Part shown: positions 24,951 through 37,571 of the stretch, in pieces | How positions within the stretch are numbered: position 1 is the stretch's first letter | Layout of the letters: each line of letters begins with the position of its first letter | Assembly (NCBI GenBank): GCA_037833965.1 | Contig: AP031351.1 | Span: 12,226,501 to 12,290,500 of the forward strand | Direction of reading: 5' to 3' | DNA: 64,000 nt | Source of the DNA: Marchantia polymorpha subsp. ruderalis | Lineage: Eukaryota; Streptophyta; Marchantiopsida; Marchantiales; Marchantiaceae | The notes under the pieces: model-generated | Told to the model about the DNA's origin: nothing | Databases searched by the model: none | What the model saw: only the letters and a program-made list of their open reading frames with translations | Program-made: the position numbers and the translations under genes

Positions 24951-27480
24951 GTCCGCTCATCACCCTTTGGAACCCCTCCTTCTCAGGGCTCATCCCAAAC
25001 ACCACAGCTCTGACACCCGAGCTGTAAACGCCAAGTAAGGTACTGAGATGTCTTACTCTCTTCTCCCTAAATGTGGTTCGAACCACGGATAAAAATCAAT
25101 CAGTTGGGCACCACAGACTTATTATTAGGTGCCGGGAGTGCACGAAATCATGTGGTCTTTGACCACAAACAACCCATGTTGATTCCTGAAACAATTCGGC
25201 ATTCACTCCGTACAATGGCAAAAATGTGGAGCTGCCCAGGCTGGCCTTTCTATACTGGACACAACATGACTACTCATCAGTGCACCTCCATGCATGGTCA
25301 ATTCGCTCCGTGTCGCAGAAGATGGGCAAGTGTAAATGCCCCATTTCATATGCTGATTGAACAACTATATTTTGAAAAAACAACCAGGCTAGAGTAACCG
25401 ACTTATGCAGCCAAGCTCGCCATACTCCTAGAATCTGCAGAAGTAAGTGATAAATAGTCGGTAGTACAGAACAGCAACTCTTGCCAAGTAGCGCATGTGT
25501 AAACTAGACCATCCACCAATCGAGGAGTTTTAATGTGGAGTTCAGAACTCTTCCAAACAGCACTATCCTGCTCTCTGCACCGGAATAACTTCGTGAAGGT
25601 AAACCCTAAACATATCCTCGACGCATGTAGGAGCAAGCTGTTGAAAATTCAATCACAGTAACTGAAGCTAGCTCCAAGACGACGAATGTTCGACTTGATC
25701 GCTTCGTGTTCTCCGGAGTTGAAAAACATGTTACGAACAAGAGCTCCGCTACTGTAGAAATTAGACTCCGCTGCTGTCCCGCCACATTCACAAAATTTGT
25801 GTTCACGAGCAGTGTAATACTGAGTAAAAAAAATCGTCTCCTACTCCATGACTCCCAGTGGCGCGGATTATTTTCCAAAAACGCTCCAGAATCTCTCCGA
25901 CCTCAGCAATTTCTGGTCACTACAGTCTGAGAGTCACAGAAGTTCCAATGTGTAGAGTTCGAAAGTCTTGTAGTGTTAGAGCCCAGGTTTTTGCTCACAA
26001 GGTAATTTCTGTAACCCTAAGTATGAAAGCCCACAGCGGTCCCACTTCGCGAAGTTGTGACACGACTCAATGCCTCGACGACCTCATGAACTGAGGTCCG
26101 AAAACTAACGAGTTCTTTGTCACCAAAACCTTGCTGAACAGCTTACGCGACAGTACGCACCAACGTTCTGGTCCTCGTCGGGGGAGGACAGATTTCTCTG
26201 TGCCAGAATTAGAGGTTTAAAGAATTTTGAAAGGTAAAATATCTTCGACCAGTAAGATACAATCGATCCAAACCATGCGTGAACTCCTTGGCACCCGCAA
26301 TGTCGAACGAAGAGCGTGCCATTCACTGCCAGGGTTTAGCGTTTGCATCTGGCTGGCATCAATTTCTGACCTCACTCACCCGGTTCTCATTCACTCTCTG
26401 TCCAGGCATCGACGACGATGTGATGACAGATCCCTTTCCTGTCTGTCAAGCCCAATGCCCCCTCTCTTCGTACGGTACTATGGGCACCTCCTCGTTGTTG
26501 TAGTTCGTGAGCACTTTGTCATATCCATCTATGATGATTGGTATCAATTTCCTTCGATATTTTTCGTCACCTTCTTTCAATCATTCTATATTTCTATGGC
26601 TGCTGAGGCTGCTTCTGCTCCTGATCTCCTGCCAAAGCAAGCAAAGACAAGCCTGGCTTTGGGCCATCGATGACTCCCTCGCATTTTGAGATACGAAACT
26701 TTGTTCACATACAACACCCCCTCCATACACTATTCTCCACTTTATTGCTCAGATCCCCTAGACAGAGCTTGGGGAGGGAGCTCAGATCATCTTCCTCCTC
26801 CCCATGGCGGGGTTTATTCTTCTTTAAAAGATTGCCACACCTTTAAAATCCGCTCGCGTATTATGAAACGACCTTCGCCAGATCGTAAGACCTTCTATTG
26901 CGTCTTGGGGGTTGCTTTGGTCACTCACAAGAGCCTTAAAGAAGTATCTCCTTACCGTAAAACGTCATATATGGTATGCATTTATAAAATCGAGGAGACG
27001 ATTCTTGCACTTGGACAAGGTCCGGTAATCCCGCGTAGACAAAGTGGAGACTATGTGGAACCGTTTTACATCACTGTTGCATGGTTTCTCTTCGTAGCGA
27101 GGGACTTTGGGTGAGCTGTTGTCTCTCATAATTCGTACTATCGTACCTTGATACAAACAAGCACAGTCGACTTTTCATCCACTATTTTATATCCTTAATG
27201 ATAAAATGATATTCGAGTCTCGGGGCTTTGAGGTTTGTCGTATCCGTTTTGCAAGGAAGAGCGTTGGAAGAGGAGAGTGAACGAAAGTTACTTCTAATAT
27301 CAGTAACTTCGTATTCTGACGTATTGTCTACAATATTGCCGGGTATTGAGAGCCATCAATTCCCGGTAAAATTGCAGCTATCTCCTTCTCGACTAAATAA
27401 GGTTGGAGCTAAATCCGATCCTTTCTTTGCCAAGAGATATCCAAGTGTTACAAGAAATATTCTACTCACAGCTTGATCTA
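24951..27480. other. 5' flank of EPL1-like gene: probable leader, promoter and intergenic DNA
   Basis: Upstream of the EPL1 ATG on the minus strand. A possible leader-intron acceptor (GGCGTTTACAG on the minus strand) lies near 25023-25033. The segment 26200-27480 has open frames up to 148 codons on the plus strand with no recognisable domain. Nothing else can be supported. Confidence 0.4.
25601..25609 (+). promoter_or_regulatory. Telo-box-like motif upstream of EPL1
   Basis: AAACCCTAA is present about 650 bp upstream of the EPL1 start codon. Telo-boxes are known promoter elements of plant translation and chromatin genes. A single 9-mer has limited weight. Confidence 0.35.
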
Positions 27481-30400
27481 ATAATTTCAATGTAAAACTT
27501 GTTACATAACAAGGATACATTTACTTGATAGTATCCCATCTTAACACATCCTAGGTTACTAGGATCCAAGACATACTCACATGTCACCAATGTTCTACTA
27601 TGGACCGAAGGTGTTGGAGGAGTAACGAGCAAGAGGACGAGGGGAGTCGAAGGATAGAAGAAACATATTCTAGATTAGGAGTAGTTTGGTAATGACGGTA
27701 AGCGCGCTGATCTAGCAATGTGCACAATTTTGGAAATAGATTTGTAAGTAGAGGAACAAATCAGGTCGTTTCAAGGATTTTGCAACGTCAAAATCTCGGG
27801 CAAGAGTAGATAGTGTTCACTCCCCTGAATTTAAGACTTAACGAAGCAAGCTTTGAGTGTTGTAGGTTCAATGCTACATAGTATTTGGTGAGTGAACAAA
27901 ACACTTGTTGAGGCAGTTAAACCCATATTTGTGCACAAAACGTCTCTAAATGTAACAATTCATGCAAACTTTCATCGCACTCAAAAATATGTTTATTCCA
28001 TCGGCTGACTCCACTCTGCTATTGCTCATTCCACCTTCTACACTGTCGATCTATAGTAGATTATAGATTATGTATGTCATTATAGGTGAAATTTCAACAG
28101 TAAAATACATGCTATAAGTCTCATCAAACTATTTGTGTTACGATGGAGTAATATTCTCACATAACAAGTAACATTTCAAAAATATCTAAATAAAATGTAT
28201 ACAAACAACAATTCACATTTTATAAAATAAATCAAAAACCCCCCCTTGACTTGTTATATTCATTCCTTTGAGGTTGTTGACATGTTTTCAATTTTTGTTC
28301 ACAATACGATTATTGACATGAACTGGTTGGATACTTTGTGGATTTTTTTAGTGATTCTGATTGTTATCCAAAACCGCAATGAAAACGAAGCAATTGTATA
28401 CACATCCGATTTTATTGGCAACGAAAGCAACAACTTTGTTAACGTTAATGACTAAATAAGAACCATAGGCTAAAAGCACAACAAAAAAATTGCAAATGAC
28501 TTTACATGTGTAGCATATAGTGTTTTTCAAGAATTTAATCTATCTAGTGCTAGAAGAGAAAGTATTTGGAATATGATATATTGGTTGAGCTAGCTTCATA
28601 TGTGGATGAAGTATCATCATGCATATCAACTTGTGCACAGAGAGTAAAATAAGAAAGAGATACTGAAATCGATACTCGACGCAAAGAGAATATCACATCA
28701 ATCCTAACATGTTTTGTTGCCATGACAATTGCCCTGACTAAATGAATTTAACAACTTAAAAGTGTTTATAATAATCCCTTTTGTAAATTGAAAATAATAA
28801 GTTGATGTATAGTATATCATGTTTTTCAAATTTTGTTATAATATTTTATATGCTATATGAAAAATTACAATTAATTTGTCTATGTTTTTTCTTCTTCTTC
28901 TTCTTTTATAAATCAACTCACTACACACAAAAACTAAAATCAAAGAGTATTGCAATGATGTTTGTTTAGAACAGGTGATTTGACTAGTTGTTCATTCATC
29001 TCATTTTAAAATGCTTATGTCTTGAGGTAATTATCTTAACAATATGTCACAAGATATGTAAGACGAAAGTTTTATTACATACTTTAAGATATTTGTGAGC
29101 TCAGTGTAATGTTTAATAAACATCATATCACTTAAAAACTGAACAATTTTTTCAGATTGCATCCATAATTTGTTCAAATTCCAATATTGTTTTTTCTAAG
29201 TTTGTAAAAATATATAAATAACAAATATAATGTAAAAATTATTGAAAATAAATCAGTTTTTTACGAGTTTTCTATCACTTTTCTCTTTGTTTTGCATACC
29301 GTGACTTAAATAAATAATAACACAACTTTTATGTAAGATAATAAACTCATAATGTAGTGCAAATCATATAAATTTAAAAAATAACTTGTAATTTTTTCAA
29401 AATAAGTCCATTCGGGTAATGATGACATGTCTAACAATTTTTTAGTTGTACTTGTTGTCATTTAAGTTCAATCATAACTTATAATGTAGCTTTTGTCAAC
29501 AAAATAGTTTCATTTTTATGTTCAAAGAAAACTTTTAAATAATATGTATGTTACAAATTTTTAACTTGAACATATTCTTTGAGAGTCAACAATAATATAA
29601 TCTAAACGTGATAAAATCATACATATTTTTCTTACAAACTGCATTAAATATATTACATACTTGAAGCTCTCACAATTACTCATCAACAAAACACATCACC
29701 GTTTTCATGTAGAATTTTAGCTTGATAGTGAAATAGATGATGAAAAACATTATTTCAAACCATTTGATTTATTGTCTAGCTATGCAAATTGTAGAGCATA
29801 AATACCACTGAAGTAAGTGAACATGAACATCTTCTTTTTTATTAAAATGTGATATTTTTGTGTACTTATTGTACAAGATACTTAAATAAATACACGTCAC
29901 TACGGACAATGTTGGATGTTAATTTTCTTTTTTAATTGATTCAAGGATTATTTCGAAGATAGGCATGAATAAGTAGTTTGAACCCCAATTTTTGTCCACA
30001 AACTTATTTTAAATTATAAAAAATAGTTGTGAACCATGTTTTGTTTGAAAAGTATGGCTAGATCTTATTTTTGCAAAAAAATCCAAAAAACTCAATAGAT
30101 TATTCATACACATATCATCTGAGACCCAAAAATCATGATTACAATTATTCTTGTGCATCAAAGTATTTCAATTGCAGCAAATAATTTAAAGTGATAACCT
30201 CCATGAAGCTTCTAATGTTTTATATTACAAACTAGTTTGAAAGAAAGTGTTCAATTCAACGTATGTAACCAAAATAAAGTTCAAGCAAGACAAAATTTTA
30301 GAAATAAAGGCTCTTGTTCATTTTCGATTAAAATATTACAAGTTCAAATATTTATCATAAAAAATATATATTTGTAAGTTTTGTGCCAAACATAAAATCT

Positions 30401-32857
30401 AAATACCAAAAACGTTATTTTCAGTAATATGGCTCCAACAATATATGTAAAGGTTATGAGTTGTGAGTTTTGCATTGAAATCATATTTATACGTTTTTTC
30501 ATTTAATCATATAATTAAAATATTTAATAAAAAAATCATAAAATCAATCAAATGAATTAATGTATGAAAATATTACGTTCATTTTGAAGTATATTTCAAA
30601 TAAAGTGTGTGTTAATTTTTACATTTTTTTATAAATTTGAATTAGTATTCAATAATTACAAGCTTAAGCAAAGTATAGTGTGTTTTGAAATCCATGTTTT
30701 AGTGTATCAATGAACTGAAAAGAAGAATTCGAAAATGTATGAATAATTTTATAAATTCAATCAATTTTGTTACTTGAATATAATTTCTTGATCTGCTAAT
30801 ATATATAAAAAATTCATACAAATCAACACAGCCTAATTTCCAGTAATTTACGGGATGGAATATTTGTTCTTATTTTTGTTCTGAAAGAATGACATAAATA
30901 TTAGTGTTCTTAAATCAATATTTGTATACAAATAATCATGTGATTGAAAGTATTATGCTTACAACATACATGTAGTTATAAGTATATAACAAATGGTTTT
31001 TTTTTTTTTTTGTTAGTTATTTGCTACATTCATCTGGAGAATGACAGGATTTGAAAAGATTTAATTAAGCTTGTGGTGAATGAAACACAAGTCTATGCAA
31101 GTTATGAGTCTTTATACGTTAATATTTTATTTTACTTTAAATTAATTAATTTTTTTTTGCAGTTAGTGATCACAATTTTAACAAATAAATCATCTGTAGA
31201 GATTAAAAGCAATTTTTTACTCTGCAAAATTAATGTTAAAAAAATGTTCTACATTTTATACAAAATGTTCTACAATGTTCTAATTTTCACCGTTTTAATA
31301 ATAATAATAGATCTTAAAATCATTATTTATACTGTTGATGTTGACCAATACGGCTACACAGTCGAAAGATAATACTTATGTAAGATGGGCTTCTCTTTAA
31401 TAATTTTTCGTGTGGTAGAGAAATAACATATCTTAAACTTAGCCAAAACAATACCAACTATACTCATTTGCTTGTATCTTCATAATTTCAATCTAATTTG
31501 ATCAATATTATTTAACTTTTATATTCATAATTTAATTATATTTTACACGAATGCATTAAATATTGTCTAGTTTTTTAATTCTACAGTCAAATATTGCAAA
31601 TTATATACATATGTATATATTAATTTAAATAAAATTTAGTAAATATTGTAATGAATCATTTAATCACAACATTCTACAATTTTTGTATACTGTTTAAAAT
31701 GTTTACTTTATATCTATATATCAATTAATTTCATTTATGAAATTAAAAAAATTAATGTTATCAACATATGATAATCTAAAATTTATCAATTTTCAAAATA
31801 CTGCAAATTTGTTAATAAGATTATAACCTTTTTGAACGTTCTTCAAGTTTTTGGAATAAATAGAAACATAAAAAATTGATTACATATGTTTTGAAAACTA
31901 TATAAAATATAGGAGGTTTATAGTTTGAGATTTTTTTAAAAACACAATTACGAATAAAAACTCAACATTTATAATTTAATGTTCACAAAATCATCAACAA
32001 AATAAACATGCGGACATATTATACACATTATTGAGTTTAAATCCACAAGGTTTTAATAAAAAAAATTAAATTCCAATTTGAGAATGAAACGTCATAAATT
32101 GGTTAAGTCAATCAAAATAAACCAAAAATACTTTAATAAAAAAGAAATAATTTGAGAAAATTTATGCTTAGATCCATTCCAACCCATTTAATTAATTATT
32201 TCATTAAATAATATAAATATCAAATTATATTCATAACATAAAATGTTGTAAAATATAATGATCACAAGAAGATATGATAAAAAAAGATCTAAATATATCA
32301 TAACTAGTTTTTAACTTTGCTTACATACATGTTGGCAAGTTGATAATTTCGATCATGAAAATAAATATAAATAATAACATCAGCAATAAAAATTTAATAA
32401 CTTATTTTAACCAAGTTTTTGAAGCAATAATAATTGATATTGCAACGTTTTTATCTTCTATCCTTCACTTGATGAATATTTAAGTTTACAATCTTAATAT
32501 CAATATTTTGAAAACTCACGATATCATGCATTATATTTATACATTAAACAAAAACGTTCAATTTCTTTGTATTACAGTATACTTTCATTGTTTCTATTGA
32601 TAATTGTGTTACTACAATACATTCATATATTTTATTTTTAGTTATTAAAATTTAACATCAATTCTAGTAAATACAAATATAGTTTTAAATTTTTTTCATT
32701 CATATTTCTTCTATCTGATTGTGTGCATTTACACAATCAAATAATTATCTAGCTTTATATAAACTACCATCTAACCCAAGATAAAACTCCAATCATAATT
32801 TTGAAATTTTACATCATTCAGTTTACAACCTTTTCATCTATATAGAATAGGGCTAGA
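27481..32857. other. AT-rich gene-free block 2, left part
   Basis: Very A+T-rich from about 28.0 kb onward, with long A and T runs, a short (TTC)n tract near 28885-28905 and a poly-T near 30995-31011. The longest frames (69 codons at 28246, 99 codons at 31073) are low-complexity Ile/Leu/Phe/Tyr/Asn-rich translations expected from AT-rich DNA. No RNA genes or plastid genes recognised. Confidence 0.7.
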
Positions 32858-32860
32858 CTA

Positions 32861-33164
32861 GGCCACACCCGTTTTTGCTACGGCCACACCCGCCCGCTAA
32901 TTACCATGCCCATGCCCGCTTTTGCTACTACCCAAGCGCACTTTTGCTACAACCCAAGCGCACTGCTACTGCCCAAGCCCCAGCAATCGCGGGAGACAGC
33001 AACGGCCGCAGCGGCCCCGCGCCCCTCGAAGCCTCTCGACTACGCTCTACTCTGCCTCGCGGACGAGCTCGGCTTAGCAGCTGGGTTTGAGGGGAGGCGT
33101 GCTTTGACGCGCAATCAGTTGTTTGTATGTAGCGGGTGTGGCCGTAGCAAAAACGGATGTGGCC
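32861..33164. mobile_element. GC-rich Tourist-like (PIF/Harbinger) MITE in AT-rich DNA
   Basis: 304-bp G+C-rich island in the middle of AT-rich block 2. The two ends are 33-bp inverted repeats with one mismatch, beginning GGCCACA(C/T)CCGTTTTTGC and ending GGCCACACCCGC. CTA flanks the left end (32858-32860) and the right end (33165-33167), consistent with a 3-bp target duplication. A GGCC start and a 3-bp duplication fit PIF/Harbinger (Tourist) MITEs. Inside the left end a unit of about 22 bp (TTTTGCTACAACCCAAGCGC and variants) is repeated about three times at 32915-32978. The open frames across it (71 and 94 codons) just follow its high G+C. Confidence 0.8.
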
Positions 33165-33167
33165 CTA

Positions 33168-36100
33168 GTCAGGACACACCCATTGATTGATGTAGTTTTC
33201 CTGTATTGTATGTCGAGACTGCAGTGTTAAGCTTGATGAAAATCATGGTAATATTATTATAACAAATTTCACTACCTGACAGATTTTTTCTTGACATCAA
33301 ACTATTTGACCACACAAAATTTTAAATAATAACATTTTTTTAAAAAAAATTAAAAATTTAACGAAAAAATGAAGCATATTTGATTTTAATGAATCAACTT
33401 TTGTATATTTCACAGTTTTTAAAAAATAATATCTTCAAAAACGGTTTGCTCTAACAATTTTTTGTTTGATAACATTCATTTTTGTAAATAATAATAAAAT
33501 AAAATATATCTGCAATAAACATGTCATTCACTCTACTTAAAAGAATAGATAAGCTAATCCAAAAAATTTATGTTTTGTATATAAACTTAAATACACATAT
33601 ATAACATACATTCAAAGTTTTTTGACTGCAAAGAACTTAATTTATTAAAATTTTAATTTAATTTTCTAAAGTATTCTTTTGATTGATATAAAAAGATTTG
33701 CAAATTACATATAGCTTTCTATAAACATAAGCAAATGATCTAGATTCTTGAGTCAATCAATAATTTAAGATTTTATTTCTTCTAACATAAAATCATACAA
33801 TTATTGTAAACAAATCAGTTTATAATTGCATATTCTGCAATTTATTTACATCTTTTATTGTACTGCAGATTTGTGAACTTTATGTTAACCAATATATTTA
33901 TTGATGTAGTTCTATTTTAAAACTTTTCTTCATTTTCAGCAATATTTAACAAATTTAAAATATTTAGAAAATTTGTAAGATATTAATTATTTTATGAGAC
34001 TCAAGTTTACATCACAAATGATAATTCACATTATGATATAAAACTTTGCCAAAAAACACATTATAGTTTATATTCAAAATATTGTTTTGTTCATTTTATT
34101 AAAAATATAGTTAGCAAAAAATACATAATCAGATTTAGTATTGGAAAATTGAAAGCAATCATTTTTAAATTCAATTTCACAGTTTGAAAAATCTTATAGT
34201 TATGATCACAATTTATAACATTTTAGAGATGTTCATTTTTTCCTTTCAATGTTGCATGATTTGAATAAAAGTATAATACAAAATTTGAAGGTTTATTTTT
34301 TGTCATGATTATGATACATTTATTTCTTTATATATATATATATAATATTCAAAAAATATCATATAAAGTAATATAAAAAAACTATTTCATCCTAAGTCAA
34401 AGATTATATTTGATAGTTTAAAAAATATGATTTTGTAGTGTTTGTTTGCTCATTGTTAATGATCTTGTGATCACATTTGTCATGTACGTTGTTATTTTCA
34501 TGCTTCATATTAGTAACAGAAATTAGTTGAATTTATATTTTTATATAGTTTTATTTAAAACTGTGTGTTCAAAGATAATTACTTGGTATCCTGTTGCATG
34601 TTTTAACATCAGTCATTAATTAACAATGAATTGAATCTTTATGTTTAATTAGACTCAAAAAAATATTTACATAAGTATATCTTAAATGCAGACTTGCAAA
34701 TATTACTTAAATAGTCACAGAGCTTAGCTAACGCAATTTTAAATCTATCAAAAATTATAATTAGTTAATAAACTGTATGTTAAATTGCAAATTTTGATTT
34801 TTAATTATTTAAAGATGAGTAACATATAATATTTCAATACAAGATATATCGAACTATCACTTCTACAGATATAATAATTATATAATATAGAAAAATACTG
34901 TTATCAAAATTAATATTCATATGAAAAAACAATCATAAGATCAAATATTTTAATTTTTAATGATCTATCCATAATAATTTCAATATGTTCATGAAATGAA
35001 ATATGAAACTTTTTTTACTTTTTTTTTGTAGCTTCATGCTTTGATATTTAATGTAGTTTATAATCATTAAAAAAATATTTTTTGAAAAAAATATCTTTTG
35101 AAAAAATGTAAAATTAACTCAATCAAAGTTTTTTGGAAATTATATCTCATTAGTTGTTTTTGTATGAATTATGGAACGTTTAAGTTGAGCACATCAAGTG
35201 CAATCACAAAGCCGTTGTATGTTTCAGGATATGCTTAGGCTTCAGCACATCAAAATCAATCAAATTATGCATTATATCACTCTCGTTAGATGTACTTTGA
35301 CGCTTGTAAAAAAGCTGTTACTTATATTTTTGTGCAAAATTATTTTTTAAAATAATCCTTATAAATAATAAGTAGTCTTTAAACATTGATCTCAATTTTG
35401 TAGCTTACAAAATTTGAAAAAACAAGCATTTCAATATCAAACTGGAACCCAACAAATATGTTGGTGATAATTATTTCCAATGTATTATAGACAAAAATAA
35501 ATACTTCATCTTAACAAAATTACTTACTGGTATTGACATATCTTGAATAACAAAGAGTTTTTGATAGACTTCTTGTTTATTGATAGCAAGACTTATCAAA
35601 GCATCAAGATTTAAATTTAATGTATTTGATAATGAAAAAGCTATATTATTTACAAATAAGTAAGATTTCTAAAAACTTATTTTTATTCATCAAAGTTAGT
35701 CGTTTAAGATATAATTCTTCATTAATTATTTATGTAAAAACACATTTTTGTTGAAATTTATGTATTTTTATATACTTATTTTATACAAGTATTTTATAAA
35801 TTTATTTTTAATTTCTAAAATTATATATCAAAGGTTTAATTTACAAGAGATATATTTGAAATGCATGTTAAAGCTATTATGAGAAAACTGTAATGTGTTT
35901 GTATGTTTTAAAAATAGAAGATGTCTCATGCAATTTATATACATAATTGATTTCACTTTTTAGTTTTTAATTTATCATTTCATGCAAATTGTTGACAAGT
36001 AATTTTATCTATATTTATATATTATATCAATTGTGAACTTATTAATATATTTTTTAAAGATGTTTCAATGAGTTAATTTCAACATAATAATGTATGTATA

Positions 36101-36440
36101 TAAGTGTGCAAAAAATATCTCATATGTTTCATAATCCAATCAAATTTCAGATCTTGATCTATTTTCAATATGAATACTTTGAAATAAATTGATCGTATTT
36201 TCGTCAAGATATTTAAAAAAAAAAAACTTTCAATTTATGCTAATTACAAGCATAAAATTATTCATGATAATTGAGTCACTTGTCAATTATTAGCAATGTT
36301 ATGGCTATTTACATTTATGGCTATCCATATTTAAATTTATCATATCAATTATTAATCAAAAGAACGTCTAGTTATTCTTCAGTGATTGCTGATTATTTCT
36401 CACCCTATGTTATTTATATAAATTGCTTAAGAAGGGAGGT
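33168..36440. other. AT-rich gene-free block 2, right part
   Basis: Continuation of the AT-rich block after the GC-rich MITE, including a TA run near 34330-34345. No coding or RNA features recognised. The composition becomes ordinary at about 36.44 kb. Confidence 0.7.
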
Positions 36441-37569
36441 TTGTGATCGGTGAAAGGGATATCATTTCAAAATGAACTCGCTCACTCCAAGGCTGAAGCT
36501 CTCTCAAGCAACATTGGACGTTGCGCTATTGACAGTGCAAGCTTACGCGTTGAGTGAGAGTTAGGCTGTCATGATTAAACGCAAACTCAGGATTGGTAAC
36601 AAGAAAGATGAAGTTATCAATAGACTCAATATTGTGTGTTCCTACTAGAACAAACCGGTTGTTCATGAAGATGCTTGTTAATGCAATACACCTAGCCTTA
36701 GCACTGGTTGTGAATAGTATAAGGGATAATTATAAAAAAACTCAGAAATAACTAGTCGCTCCTTCAATACATTGTACGTATGGATTGTTATCAATATTCA
36801 TTGTATAAGCCTCACGCTCATTATCAAGAGTATTAAAAATAACCACGGATGGAGAATTTCTTTTGGCTGTTGTTGACACATTAAGACGGAACAAATTTCT
36901 ATAAACTCACATGATATGCAGTGCCTATCACTCAAAATGCGGCTAACTTGAGCTAATCATGAGCAAACAACATTCAACGCATCAATATTTACGTGAAAGC
37001 TACTTTTCACAATATACATTAATCCACACGTTGCCAAACCTTGTCAAAACAAATTAAGAGATAATGACCATAACAAAACTAACATATCTGATGTGCTAGC
37101 ATATATTTGATGGAACCATGATATTTCTTTGCTTAGATGCCCATGAAAAAGAGCAAGGAATGAGATTCATGCCAAATCAACCTACTAGGTTAAAAGCATA
37201 ACAACTTCTTCTTGCTTTAGCTTCACACGTCTCAATTTTATTCATCTATACTTTTTGACAAACAAGAATGATCCAAATTCTTCAATTTTTGAAGTGCCAA
37301 ACTGAGGAAAAATGATAGATTAAACATCGCTTCTGTATGTACTTAAATGAAACTAAATTGCTCTTGTTGAGTCATTTCACCCAATGGGAATGATAAGCCA
37401 TATTAAGTACTACGTTGTTTACTGCTACTAAATCCGTGCCATTAATACAAGGAATAGATGGATCAAACAAATAAAACAATTAGTGTATTTTCTATTTAAT
37501 TGCTACTTTCGCGTGATCCATAGATGTCAAACACTAGCAAATATATTATATTTGAAGAAAAAAATACAA
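36441..37569. other. Short segment of ordinary composition, no gene recognised
   Basis: Between AT-rich block 2 and the pogo-like element. Moderately AT-rich with no long frame. A minus-strand stretch near 36460-36540 has a brief coding look, but it is too short to place. Confidence 0.35.
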
Positions 37570-37571
37570 TA

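Noticed and set aside
26227-27114. 148- and 142-codon plus-strand frames upstream of EPL1
   Set aside because: Overlapping frames without domains or conserved motifs that I can recognise.
31073-31372. 99-codon plus-strand frame in AT-rich block 2
   Set aside because: Ile/Leu/Phe/Tyr-rich translation expected from AT-rich DNA; no motif.
27481-36440. AT-rich block as an inserted piece of plastid genome or a bacterial/viral contaminant
   Set aside because: No plastid, mitochondrial, viral or bacterial gene, tRNA or rRNA can be recognised, and it contains a plant-type MITE.
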